DNA from: Butyricimonas paravirosa
GTDB taxonomy: Bacteria; Bacteroidota; Bacteroidia; Bacteroidales; Marinifilaceae
Direction: 5' to 3'
DNA: 64,000 bases
NCBI RefSeq assembly: GCF_032878955.1
Contig: NZ_CP043839.1
Coordinates: forward strand, 5,456,001-5,520,000
The translations under genes were made by a program, and so were the position numbers. The notes below the pieces were generated by a model. The model was given only the letters and a program-made list of their open reading frames with translations. It was not told where the DNA came from and made no database searches. This document shows positions 43,058-51,171 of the stretch, piece after piece; within the stretch, counting starts at the first letter, position 1; each line of letters begins with the position of its first letter.

Positions 43058-44239
43058 TTAATTTTCCCATGGACAATAATCGTCCTGATAACCACTCCAT
43101 TTACAATGAGGAAGTAGATTTGAGTAAACAATCTCATAACATTTTAGTTTGTATAATCCAAGAATTGGGTTATCGTCTATTTTTACGGACTGTAAATTGT
43201 GAGGTTTTTCTTCAAGGGAAAGTATGGATTCTGCTTGACAAAAGCAGATATATGTATTTTCATCTATATAGACAAAATCATTGTTTATTAGTGGAAATTG
43301 ATGAGAATGGATAATACTTCCAACGTGAGCTACTTCCTGTTTCGCATGTTTGAAATAAATGTATGGAAAGATGCCTTTCACGAAATTGAAAAAGAGAAAA
43401 TTGTCGCATATAAATAGATTATTTATTCTTCCGATGGGCTGTTGAAGAGGATCAGCATATCGCGTTATATAGTTTGTACGTTCTTCATCTGAATAATTTT
43501 TTAAATCGGATGGGTACATGTAACTTTTTCCAAAATTGATGTTACAGACTTTTTCTAATTTCCCATGGCATTTGTAGATCGAGTAGTCATACGGGAAAAA
43601 GCAATACACGGAATTCCGGTAGTTGGCAAATGTCATCTGTTTATATGCAACTCCTAACTGTTTTTGGGAGAAATCTCCGAATTTGTCTAAATACTCTCCT
43701 GTAAATCTGTTGTATATATAGAAATTTTTTAATTCTTTAGAACAGTAATTTGTAAAAATGAATAAACTGTCATTACTAAATGTAATTGATGTTCCGTGTG
43801 TAGCGATAGGAAAATCGAAATTGAACTCGAAATTTGAATTGTAAACGGATATTTTCTGTTGATCGGATGCTAGAATGTAAATGATGCTATCCGTGATGAA
43901 AAAGTCATCTAGTGAAAGATATTCCCCACGGCCTCTACCGTGTTTATCTAATTTATTTTTATATTTTCCATCTGAATCGAAGGCAAAAATGATTTCTTGC
44001 TTTTTATCCAGTATATATATGGTGCTGTCATGAATCTGAACTTTATTCATGCTTGCAAGCAATGAATGTTTTGATGTTTCCAGTGGAATATAAGTTACAG
44101 ACGAGAAAAGAGAATCGGCCGGTATGCCTTGAAAGTCTCCTTCTACAGTTACATTAAGTGTGGGATATTCTTGTATATTCTTTGTATTTTTGCATTGATA
44201 GAAAATAAGAATACAGATGATAAAGTAAAAGACTTTCAT
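43058..44239 (-). CDS. 6-bladed beta-propeller lipoprotein
   Basis: This 393-residue protein has a signal ending 'ILIFYQC', then 'VTYIPLETSKHSLLASMNKV', 'IYILDKKQEIIFAFDSDGKY' and 'GRGRGEYLSLDDFFI'. It is close in type to the neighbour at 44282. It lies between two other propellers in one leftward group with gaps of 64 and 42 bp. It is presumably lipid-anchored outside the cytoplasm. The C-terminal 30 residues ('ECEI...HCKWSGYQDDYCPWEN'-like end) are Cys- and Trp-rich, unlike the paralogues. Confidence 0.83.
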   Translation of the reverse strand: MKVFYFIICILIFYQCKNTKNIQEYPTLNVTVEGDFQGIPADSLFSSVTYIPLETSKHSLLASMNKVQIHDSTIYILDKKQEIIFAFDSDGKYKNKLDKHGRGRGEYLSLDDFFITDSIIYILASDQQKISVYNSNFEFNFDFPIATHGTSITFSNDSLFIFTNYCSKELKNFYIYNRFTGEYLDKFGDFSQKQLGVAYKQMTFANYRNSVYCFFPYDYSIYKCHGKLEKVCNINFGKSYMYPSDLKNYSDEERTNYITRYADPLQQPIGRINNLFICDNFLFFNFVKGIFPYIYFKHAKQEVAHVGSIIHSHQFPLINNDFVYIDENTYICFCQAESILSLEEKPHNLQSVKIDDNPILGLYKLKCYEIVYSNLLPHCKWSGYQDDYCPWEN

Positions 44240-44281
44240 GTCGTTGAAATTAAAAATGTTGATAATAGAACCATGAACTTA

Positions 44282-45436
44282 TTATGGGTATCTTGTGAAT
44301 AGTTTGACTTTTACTAATATGGGATTTGAATTTTCATCTAATTGTGACAAATTATGCGCTTGGCAGAAAGCATTTTTAAATTTGTCGGGAATAAAGGCGG
44401 GGTCGATCAGATAATAGAAATAATCGTTTTGATACCCGGAGGGAAAAATTGCATCGCGGGTTGAAATAGAGAAGTGGGGAATCCCGAGGAAATTCCGATA
44501 GTGATTTATGATTGTTGTCGCATGACATTGATAAAGCGAATGTAGATAATTGTCTTGATATTGAAAGCCGAACATGATTTCTTTGTTCGTGAGGAATACC
44601 GGGGTAATACGGGCCACGTAATCATGATTTTTTATAGTTTCGATGAAATCGGTAACATCATTGTATGAGTCTTTTAGCATTTTTTGTGGCATTTGATGTT
44701 TTCCACACTCAAATCGATAACAGGGAATGAGTTCTTTTTCCGTTAATTGATAGATAGTATCATTTAGGGAATAGGTAAAAAATAAATTTTTTGAATCCCT
44801 GGGTATGAAGTTATTGTTGTCTTTAAAATGCCTCCAGTTTAATTCATTGTCCGAAATCTCGATAAATTCATGTATGATTTTTCTCTCTTGTTTAGAAAAG
44901 TAATTTAAACGGCAGTGGGAGCTAGGAGATTTTGATGAGCCGATATATATGGCCCATAAATCATTGGATATTTTTGTGAATGCGAGACCGAATAGTCCTG
45001 TATTTATTTCATCTACAAACTCTCCTTTGGGGGAATATTCTATGATTTTGAAACTGTTATTGTCAAGTATGTAATAATGATTATCTTCATCTATGTAGAA
45101 ATCATCTAGTACAAGATATTCCCCGGGACCTCTTCCTTGATGGGCTATTTTGAATAAAAACTTTCCATTTTGATTAAATGTATATATGCTATTGTCAGAG
45201 GAAAAGGAATACAATGTGTCTGTTATTATCACTCTATCTACCCATGCTAATAAAGATTGATCTGTTGTTTCAAGTGGAATTACCTGCATGGATGCCGTGT
45301 CGAATAATTGTTCCCAGTCCACAGATTGGCTAGATGTCGGGTCTATGGGAATTGTGATGAGATTATCTTGTCCTTTGTTTGATGAACATGCAACAATACA
45401 AAAGAACGTGATTATAATGAAGACGACTTTTTTCAT
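44282..45436 (-). CDS. 6-bladed beta-propeller lipoprotein
   Basis: This 384-residue protein has a lipobox ('FFCIVAC'), 'MQVIPLETTDQSLLAWVDRV', 'IYTFNQNGKFLFKIAHQGRG' and 'PGEYLVLDDFYIDEDN', the best example of the GRGPGEY loop. It is the first gene of the three-propeller group, with the 68-bp promoter repeat about 115 bp upstream. ATG 45436 is chosen since the signal begins 'MKKVVFIIITFFC'; a further in-frame ATG at 45451 is also possible. Confidence 0.85.
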   Translation of the reverse strand: MKKVVFIIITFFCIVACSSNKGQDNLITIPIDPTSSQSVDWEQLFDTASMQVIPLETTDQSLLAWVDRVIITDTLYSFSSDNSIYTFNQNGKFLFKIAHQGRGPGEYLVLDDFYIDEDNHYYILDNNSFKIIEYSPKGEFVDEINTGLFGLAFTKISNDLWAIYIGSSKSPSSHCRLNYFSKQERKIIHEFIEISDNELNWRHFKDNNNFIPRDSKNLFFTYSLNDTIYQLTEKELIPCYRFECGKHQMPQKMLKDSYNDVTDFIETIKNHDYVARITPVFLTNKEIMFGFQYQDNYLHSLYQCHATTIINHYRNFLGIPHFSISTRDAIFPSGYQNDYFYYLIDPAFIPDKFKNAFCQAHNLSQLDENSNPILVKVKLFTRYP

Positions 45437-45549
45437 AAGTGATAAATTCATATAAAATTAATATAGTTTTATCCAATGTTTCACGTATTCAAGAGTAAAA
45501 ATAACATGTAGTTACAATACAGGTGTCTCACGCTTTTCCTCAAGTGGAT

Positions 45550-45617
45550 AATGCCTCAAATATATACTAAAAATTCTGGAAAAATCAAAGGAAATATGAT
45601 AAAATTATGAGAATTTT
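45550..45617 (-). promoter_or_regulatory. 68-bp promoter repeat, copy 2 (drives the three-propeller group)
   Basis: One base differs from 41789-41856. It has TTTG (45589-45586) and TATATTTG (45564-45557) with a 21-nt spacer on the minus strand. The duplicated block ends exactly at the first bases transcribed, so the two units probably share one expression pattern. Confidence 0.75.
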
Positions 45618-45710
45618 ATCGTAATTCAATTATAGAGGTTTCTTTGTAAATGGGGTGTGCATTTTATTCGTATTCTGTGAAAACATAGCATATACGCATT
45701 ACGTTCGTTC

Positions 45711-46140
45711 CTATCTAATGGATTTATATTTTTGAAAACGGCTCGTTGGTTTATCTGGTATAGTCATTTGTAGCCGATTACCTAATAATGGGTTTATATA
45801 TCGTTTTTTGAAATTACTACGATGTTGGAAACCAATATATTCTGCTATTTCTGTTGCTGATGAGACTTAGAATTCAGCCCCATTCTCTCTTCAATGGATT
45901 TATTTTTTGACTTAGTCATTGACTTAGTTACTTTTTGATTTTTGACTAAGTCAGATTCATCGGTTGCCGAAACGTTCATGCGGAAAGCGGTGATTGTGTT
46001 GACATCAAAAATTGCCGGAGTGTTGCCGTTTTCTTTGAGCATCTTTTGTACGCGGGTTACACCTCGGTTATGGTTCTACCCGACATCGTGGGCAAAGGAA
46101 GGATGTTTCCGTCGGAACGAATTCCAGCTATCTTTAGTGT
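45711..46140 (-). pseudogene. Decayed C-terminal remnant of an AlbA_2/AAA_4-type ATP-binding (or Fic-like) protein
   Basis: Two frames carry recognisable pieces. 'RVQKMLKENGNTPAIFDV' and 'TAFRMNVS' (about 45970-46065) resemble the 'NRGIxRVQxLLKENGxP' region of AlbA_2/AAA_4 proteins. After a frame change, 'ATEIAEYIGFQHRSNFKKRY' to 'MTIPDKPTSRFQKYKSI' (45711-45863) is the winged-helix end typical of the same family. Stops and frameshifts separate them and the rest of the gene is missing. Confidence 0.6.
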
Positions 46141-46145
46141 TGCTA

Positions 46146-46233
46146 CCTCAAAAACACGAAGTGAAACGCCTCAAAAACACGAAGTGAAATGCCTCAAAAA
46201 ACGGAAGTAAAATACCTCAAAAACACGAAATGG
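46146..46233 (+). repeat. Four 23-bp direct repeats (iterons) upstream of the DUF4143 gene
   Basis: The units start at 46146, 46169, 46192 and 46215, consensus CCTCAAAAACACGAAGTGAA plus three bases. Spacing is exactly 23 bp with no spacers. The last unit ends next to the -33 box of the following promoter. Two more units lie at 48791-48832. Confidence 0.9.
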
Positions 46234-46234
46234 T

Positions 46235-46265
46235 TTTGTTAGTATAAAAAAATGAGCTACTTTTG
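46235..46265 (+). promoter_or_regulatory. Promoter of the DUF4143 gene
   Basis: TTTG (46235-46238), exactly 19 nt, then TACTTTTG (46258-46265), 21 bp before ATG 46287. It is directly downstream of the iterons. Confidence 0.8.
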
Positions 46266-46286
46266 CTTAAAATAAAATCCTGTCTT

Positions 46287-47576
46287 ATGGAATATTTGAA
46301 ACGAATTGCTGACGATCTGTTGAAACTACGCCTTGAAGCTTTTGGAGCGGTTCAGATAAAAGGTCCCAAGTGGTGTGGTAAAACAACCACGGCGGAGATG
46401 CAGGCCAAAAGTGTGATAAAAATGCAGGATCCGGATACGCGAGAGGGGTATCTGGCGGCTGCACGTACCAAGCCTTCTCTTTTACTTAAAGGAGAAACAC
46501 CTAGATTGATTGATGAGTGGCAGGTTGCACCCGTTTTATGGGATGCTGTTCGCCATGCTGTGGATGAAAGACGATTGAGGGGGCAGTTTATATTGACGGG
46601 TTCAACAGTGATTGATGATGATGAAATTATGCATACGGGTACAGGGCGTATATCTAAAATGTCAATGTATCCTATGAGCCTTTATGAATCAAAAGAATCT
46701 AATGGGAAAATTTCATTAAGGGAACTCTTTGACAATAAGGAGTTGGATATTGATGGAATAGTGTCGAACTTGTCTATAGAGGAGCTTATTTTTGCAGCTT
46801 GTCGAGGAGGATGGCCGGCTTCTTTGGATGATATGAGTATGGCCGCTAAATTGTTGATTGCTAGAGATTATATAGATGTTATTTGTAGCGAAGATATTTC
46901 CAAAGTAGATAAAGTTCAACGTAATCCTGCTCTGGCGAAACTAATCCTGCGTTCTTATTCAAGGAATTTGTGTACATTAGCCAAAAAGACGAGTATGTTA
47001 GCAGATGTTTCTGTTGAAATGGAAGGAACTTCCACCAAAACATTTGATGATTACGTGGAGGCATTGGAGAAATTGTTTGTCATTGAAGATATTGAGGCTT
47101 GGTGTCCGGCTATTCGTTCTGCAACAGTTATTAGAACTGGAAAAAAACGTTGCTTTGTAGACCCTTCCATCGCGGTTGCGGCGATGGGGGCATCTCCGCA
47201 AAGTCTCGAACTGGACTTGAAGACATTCGGGTTCATTTATGAATGCATGTGTGTGCGTGATTTAAGAATCTATTCACAAGCAATGGGGGGCACTCTCTCG
47301 TATTATCATGATCGATATGGTTTAGAAGCTGATGCCGTTCTTCATTTGGATGATGGGCGATATGCTTTAATTGAATGTAAACTTGGTAGCCGTGAAATTG
47401 AGGATGGTGCCAAGCATTTACTTGAATTAAAAAATCTCATCATAGAAAGAAACAAGAAAGAAACGCAAATGCCGTTGAGACTTCCTGATCTTTTAATTAT
47501 TTTGACGGGTGGTGAACTGGCATATACAAGGGAAGATGGAGTAAAAATTATTCCATTGGGATGTTTGAAGGATTAA
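46287..47576 (+). CDS. ATP-binding protein, AAA_14-DUF4143 type with PD-(D/E)xK-like C-terminus
   Basis: This 429-residue protein has Walker A 'GPKWCGKT' (residues 26-33), 'RLIDEWQ' (73-79) as Walker B region, and 'GQFILTGST' as sensor segment. The C-terminal DUF4143 domain carries 'EADAVLHL' and 'YALIECKLG', the D...ExK pattern of the PD-(D/E)xK nuclease clan. The true start is ATG 46287, not the upstream TTG at 46263. Function of the family is unknown; it is very common and often patchily distributed in Bacteroidota. It is the only rightward gene in the island and is tail to tail with a propeller gene (2 bp apart). Confidence 0.9.
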   Translation: MEYLKRIADDLLKLRLEAFGAVQIKGPKWCGKTTTAEMQAKSVIKMQDPDTREGYLAAARTKPSLLLKGETPRLIDEWQVAPVLWDAVRHAVDERRLRGQFILTGSTVIDDDEIMHTGTGRISKMSMYPMSLYESKESNGKISLRELFDNKELDIDGIVSNLSIEELIFAACRGGWPASLDDMSMAAKLLIARDYIDVICSEDISKVDKVQRNPALAKLILRSYSRNLCTLAKKTSMLADVSVEMEGTSTKTFDDYVEALEKLFVIEDIEAWCPAIRSATVIRTGKKRCFVDPSIAVAAMGASPQSLELDLKTFGFIYECMCVRDLRIYSQAMGGTLSYYHDRYGLEADAVLHLDDGRYALIECKLGSREIEDGAKHLLELKNLIIERNKKETQMPLRLPDLLIILTGGELAYTREDGVKIIPLGCLKD

Positions 47577-47578
47577 TG

Positions 47579-48661
47579 TTATTTGAGAATGTATTTGATC
47601 AGGACATAATGGTCCTTTTCCAGTTTTTCTTCTATTTCTTTTGGGGCTCTTTTCATACCGTCTTTTATCATGGCTTGGTATGTGTCGTTTAAGAGGTAGG
47701 AGAAAACTTTGTTTCCTGCCACGAAGTCCGGATCTAATAGGAAATAATCATCTTTTTCTCTACTGTTCAAAATGACTTTTTTATTTTTCCGATCAATAAG
47801 ATATGGTTCGGAATCGTTAGTTCCGAGAATGTATTTTGGAGTAACAAAAGGTGTTGTGTATAGGTATTGATAGTTTTCAGTGACTTTAGAATAGTCTTGT
47901 CTCCATTTCATGGGAATGGAATGATTGGTAAAATCTATCGTCAAGGTTGAGAATGTGAAAGCATCGTGACGGTCAAGTAGGTAGATCGTGTCGGATAAGA
48001 GTGTATGGTATATGATGTTTTCAGCATTTTGCGTGAAAAAAGATAACTTGGTAGAATTACAGCAATCGGATTCATTTGCGGGTAATAATTCCTTTTTCAC
48101 GTTCATGTTTTTATCTGTAATGGTGATTTTATTCTCTTTTTTTACTGGCAGGTCTTTTAGGGGTTGCCAGCTAAACATGTAGTCGCCATTTCCCAGAATG
48201 GCGATGTCGTAGAAGACTCCCGGTAATTGTTTGGTTTCAATGTAAGTTCCGTTTAAGTCATATAGTAATAGACGTGCCTGAAAGTTATCAATGACATAAA
48301 TGTAGTTTGAATCCACAGTGAAATTGCGGGTTTCAAGAAATTCTCCGGGGGCTCGTCCCAAGGCTCCTACCGGGAATAGGAATTTTCCGGTGGTATCGAA
48401 TACAAATACTTGCTTGCAGTTTCGGAAATCGAGAATAAATATTTTATCATCCTGCACAACGAGTTTTTCGACCATGTTAAACAGGCCGTCCGGATGTGTT
48501 TCCAACGCGATATATTCTACTGAATCAATGTAGGAGGATAGTTTGGTGTGTGGGTCAACTTTCCAGATGATAGAATTCTCCATCTCTCGTGAAGGGTTTG
48601 ATTTACAAGAGATAATAACGGATAATAACAGGAGTATAGTGCAATATTTATGGAATAACAT
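47579..48661 (-). CDS. 6-bladed beta-propeller lipoprotein
   Basis: This 360-residue protein has a lipobox ('LLSVIISC'), 'VEYIALETHPDGLFNMVEKL', 'IFILDFRNCKQVFVFDTTGK' and 'GALGRAPGEFLETRNFTVD'. It belongs to the IPLET/IALET subgroup. It is separated from the other leftward propellers by the rightward DUF4143 gene and stands alone between two iteron sites. Ligand unknown. Confidence 0.85.
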   Translation of the reverse strand: MLFHKYCTILLLLSVIISCKSNPSREMENSIIWKVDPHTKLSSYIDSVEYIALETHPDGLFNMVEKLVVQDDKIFILDFRNCKQVFVFDTTGKFLFPVGALGRAPGEFLETRNFTVDSNYIYVIDNFQARLLLYDLNGTYIETKQLPGVFYDIAILGNGDYMFSWQPLKDLPVKKENKITITDKNMNVKKELLPANESDCCNSTKLSFFTQNAENIIYHTLLSDTIYLLDRHDAFTFSTLTIDFTNHSIPMKWRQDYSKVTENYQYLYTTPFVTPKYILGTNDSEPYLIDRKNKKVILNSREKDDYFLLDPDFVAGNKVFSYLLNDTYQAMIKDGMKRAPKEIEEKLEKDHYVLIKYILK

Positions 48662-48790
48662 CTTCTTCTTTTTTTAGTTACGACCATTTCTCACGTGGCA
48701 TGAAAAATAATCAAAATATGGGTACAATATTCAAATATTTTATATTTTTTGATATAAAAATGGGAGGATAGAGTTTACATTTGATTCGAA

Positions 48791-48837
48791 CCTCAAAAAC
48801 AGGAAGTGAAATACCTCAAAAACACGAAACGCTTTTG
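48791..48837 (+). repeat. Two further 23-bp iterons with a relict -33 box
   Basis: The units start at 48791 and 48814 and match the array at 46146-46233, followed by TTTTG as in that promoter. No -7 box or gene follows in the rightward direction, so this looks like the remains of a second iteron-promoter unit. Confidence 0.75.
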
Positions 48838-48855
48838 TTGATTCGGAAAAATAAA

Positions 48856-48886
48856 CCCCGAAAAGTCACTTAAAAACTTTTCGGGG
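48856..48886 (-). terminator. Terminator of the holin-amidase cassette
   Basis: Perfect 11-bp arms CCCCGAAAAGT (48856-48866) and ACTTTTCGGGG (48876-48886). On the minus strand the stem is followed by TTTATTTTT, so it terminates leftward transcription. Confidence 0.9.
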
Positions 48887-48922
48887 TCCTTCTTCTAGAG
48901 GGTAGCCGCTAGGGTACGGGTG

Positions 48923-49087
48923 CTAACGTTTCACGTGCCATCGATTCTTCAACCAGGCGACGATGATGGAACTTAACACCCCGCCCAGCAGGCTCACAGT
49001 TCCGGCCAACAGGCTGTCGGATACTTGTGCGAGGAACGTGTTCAGGCTTAAGGTGGAAAACATACCAATTAAAAAGTAAATGTTCAT
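48923..49087 (-). CDS. Small membrane protein, 54 residues
   Basis: ATG at 49087 to TAG at 48923. The sequence begins 'MNIYFLIGMFSTLSLNTFL' and has one membrane segment 'GTVSLLGGVLSSIIVAWL' before a basic end 'KNRWHVKR'. No family is recognised. It is the last gene of the leftward cassette and its size and layout recall small phage-type or lysis-associated membrane proteins. Good codon structure and position before the terminator support it as real. Confidence 0.65.
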   Translation of the reverse strand: MNIYFLIGMFSTLSLNTFLAQVSDSLLAGTVSLLGGVLSSIIVAWLKNRWHVKR

Positions 49088-49151
49088 GGTAATAGTTTAA
49101 AGTTTAAAATTTAGAGTTTAGAGTGGAAATCATCTAATCTGAAATCATAAA

Positions 49152-49787
49152 TCAAGAAATTGCCAAGTGTCGGCTGTCGGAAGCCATGCGGCCGTTTTTC
49201 GACGTGGCGAAACAATAGGCGTGAACTTTGGCCGGGTCCCAGTCTTCCGGGAGGCTAACGCTCGTGTTACCGTTTTCTCCTCTTTCCCGGAGAGTCACGA
49301 GTTTTGTCCGGCTGAGGGCGGTCTCGTACAGGGCAGCGTACACCTTGTCGCTGGCGCAGGAGAAACCGTCACCTTCGTCGTCCTGCATCTCTTGAGTGAA
49401 GGAATACATTTTGGTCGACTCGTCGTAACTGACGCTGACTTTCGGCGTGTAGAGGGGGCCGGAAGCGCAGAGCAGACGTTCAAAATCTACCGTGGCGGAG
49501 TATTTCTCGTCGACTTCAATCCTACTCATGTTGAGCGAGGTAAAAGCGTTCGAGGTCGTGCCTCGTCCCACGCCGACAAAGCCTTTCCGGATGACGGGGA
49601 GTAACTTGCGGGCAATGCTGACGATGGCTTTCATTTTAGCCCTTTGCGCCAGTATTTCCGGGGTCTTCACGTCCTTCCGGGAGAAAATTTTGGCTTTAGC
49701 GATGTTCTCCTTGTTGAAAATGCACGTGGTGATGTTACCTACTGATTTTCTGACTTTACCTAAAAGGTAAGAATTGAATTTTGCCAT
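49152..49787 (-). CDS. DUF6266-family protein
   Basis: This 211-residue protein has the N-terminus 'MAKFNSYLLGKVRKSVGNIT', the hallmark of DUF6266 (MAKxxNxLLxGxxGxxGN), and a C-terminal beta-rich part ('VHAYCFATSKNGRMASDSRHL'). Function unknown. A distant paralogue opens the cassette at 51863-52495. No signal peptide or membrane span is seen. DUF6266 genes are frequent in Bacteroidota near amidase and HU-like genes of phage-like character. Confidence 0.8.
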   Translation of the reverse strand: MAKFNSYLLGKVRKSVGNITTCIFNKENIAKAKIFSRKDVKTPEILAQRAKMKAIVSIARKLLPVIRKGFVGVGRGTTSNAFTSLNMSRIEVDEKYSATVDFERLLCASGPLYTPKVSVSYDESTKMYSFTQEMQDDEGDGFSCASDKVYAALYETALSRTKLVTLRERGENGNTSVSLPEDWDPAKVHAYCFATSKNGRMASDSRHLAIS

Positions 49788-49880
49788 AATGTTAAGATTT
49801 AAAGATGAATAAATTGGGAAATAGACCTTGCCTCTCGCCCGTGGGCCTCCCGTTCGAGGTGCAGGTTTATCGTTATTGAA

Positions 49881-50456
49881 TTACCGGTTCAGTTCCAGTA
49901 TCTCTTGCGGGAATGCCGGGCCTGGGTCGATCTTCCGGGGAGTGATGTCCGAGTGGCGTAGGAGATAACGGATCGGGTAACGGTCCATTAGTAGCAGGCA
50001 CACGAGAACGACCGTTTTAAGCTGTTCGTCCGTGTAGCGGTGCCAATAGGTGGGTTGCCCGTTCTCCTCGTCGACGAACACGTCCGACGGTTGTACTTCC
50101 TTGCCACATTCGGCGATGAAGGTATTGCCCTCCTTACGAAGTTTACCGAGATTGTCGAGTTCAATACCGATGGAGTAGTGGTTCAGGTTAATCCTCCCGA
50201 GGTGAAAACTTTTCCCGGCGTGCCACGACTCCACGTTGAAAGGTACGAGCTGGATAATGTCCCCGTTCCGGTCGATCACGAGATGGGCGGATGCCGCCAC
50301 GTCCGGTCGGGTTAGGTAGTAAGCGGATGCTAGACCGTTCGAACCGGCCGTGTAATGTAGGACGATGGTGTCCGGGGCCGCGAGCGGCCGGGTGTTTTTA
50401 GAGCATGTCAGGTGAACTGCCTCGCAGTCTACCAGACGGTGGTTTAGGATGTCCAC
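49881..50456 (-). CDS. N-acetylmuramoyl-L-alanine amidase (Amidase_2), endolysin-like
   Basis: This protein of about 191 residues has zinc ligands in 'IVLHYTAG', 'LLRHSDIT' and 'KIDPGPAFP', and the segments 'SAHLVIDRNGDIIQLV', 'SWHAGKS' and 'YSIGIELDN'. It cuts the peptide from the glycan in peptidoglycan. The only upstream ATG lies in the middle of the holin gene, so I place the start at GTG 50456, which gives 'VDILNHRLVDCE', the usual beginning of this subfamily. It follows the holin gene by 41 bp, with an A/T linker between. No signal peptide is present, consistent with holin-dependent release. Confidence 0.9.
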   Translation of the reverse strand: MDILNHRLVDCEAVHLTCSKNTRPLAAPDTIVLHYTAGSNGLASAYYLTRPDVAASAHLVIDRNGDIIQLVPFNVESWHAGKSFHLGRINLNHYSIGIELDNLGKLRKEGNTFIAECGKEVQPSDVFVDEENGQPTYWHRYTDEQLKTVVLVCLLLMDRYPIRYLLRHSDITPRKIDPGPAFPQEILELNR

Positions 50457-50497
50457 GGGGTGAATTTGGAATTTAAAATTTAGAATGAATACGAGGG

Positions 50498-50869
50498 TTA
50501 TTGCCGGGGGCGTTTGAGGAGGGAACTGACGAGTTGTTCGCTGCCTCGGCCGATGATGTACCCGCCTAGCCCGATTTCCAGCAGGTCCCAGAAACGGGAC
50601 GTGTCGGCGAGAATCGGCAGGTTCAGGAACGTCCCGGCGAGAATGATCAGGGTGAAGACCAGCATCACGATCGGTCTCCATGAGCGTTGCAGCCAGTTGC
50701 CTCGTGCTTCCTCCCGGATGGCGGCGGCCTGTTCCGTGATAGTCTTTTCCTCGACGGCAATCAGCAGTTGCAGGATGTCCGTCTCCAGTTGTTTCTTCTC
50801 CCTTCCGGGGAGGGTCAGGCGGTCGACGATTTCGCCTACCGCGCTGACCAGATTCGTTACCGTTTTCAT
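50498..50869 (-). CDS. 3TM-type holin-like protein
   Basis: This 123-residue protein starts at ATG 50869 ('MKTVTNLVSAVGEIVDRLTL'), overlapping the HTH gene stop by 4 bp. Two hydrophobic segments 'WRPIVMLVFTLIILAGTFL' and 'FWDLLEIGLGGYIIGRG' fit the GTA_holin_3TM family (PF11351), which often has 'RPxxxxxF' before the first span. Such proteins form holes that let endolysins reach peptidoglycan; the amidase is the next gene. Longer upstream reading of this frame has no support. Confidence 0.82.
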   Translation of the reverse strand: MKTVTNLVSAVGEIVDRLTLPGREKKQLETDILQLLIAVEEKTITEQAAAIREEARGNWLQRSWRPIVMLVFTLIILAGTFLNLPILADTSRFWDLLEIGLGGYIIGRGSEQLVSSLLKRPRQ

Positions 50870-51171
50870 ACTTTTTCGCGACTTAAAGATTGTTCCACTT
50901 CTTCCCAGTAAAAATAGAGACGGCTGCCGAGCTTGTGGACGGGAATGTTGTAGTCTTTGATGTCCCGGTACAAGGTGCGTTCGGCAATGTTCAGTTTCCG
51001 GCACAGCGTTTCCTTGTCAAGTAATAACGGGGGAATGTTCCCGGCGGCTTTTCTCACGAATTCCCGGATTTCCGCGAACTCTCGCGTGAAACCCTGAAGG
51101 TGTTCCGATACTTGGTATAGAATGGCGACAATTTTTTCTATGGAGTCCGTGTTGTTTTCTGTTTGTATCAT
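50866..51171 (-). CDS. Helix-turn-helix protein, excisionase/MerR-like
   Basis: This 101-residue protein has an N-terminal coiled-coil-like region (about 5-45) and a C-terminal winged HTH of the HTH_17 type ('LLDKETLCRKLNIAERTLYR', 'HKLGSRLYFYWEEVEQSL'). It overlaps both neighbours by 4 bp (ATGA), so it is translationally coupled to them. It is a plausible regulator of the cassette, for example through the phased repeats at 52781-52810; this is inference. Confidence 0.82.
   Translation of the reverse strand: MIQTENNTDSIEKIVAILYQVSEHLQGFTREFAEIREFVRKAAGNIPPLLLDKETLCRKLNIAERTLYRDIKDYNIPVHKLGSRLYFYWEEVEQSLSREKV

Noticed and set aside
43036..43314. Plus-strand frame of 92 codons overlapping a propeller gene
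   Set aside because: Antisense to the well-supported lipoprotein at 43058-44239; no independent support.
46146..48837. 23-bp repeats as a possible CRISPR array
   Set aside because: The units are directly contiguous with no spacers, are not palindromic, and no cas genes are near.
50457..50681. ATG-started N-terminal extension of the amidase
   Set aside because: It covers the holin gene in another frame and gives a basic, low-complexity sequence; the family N-terminus begins at GTG 50456.
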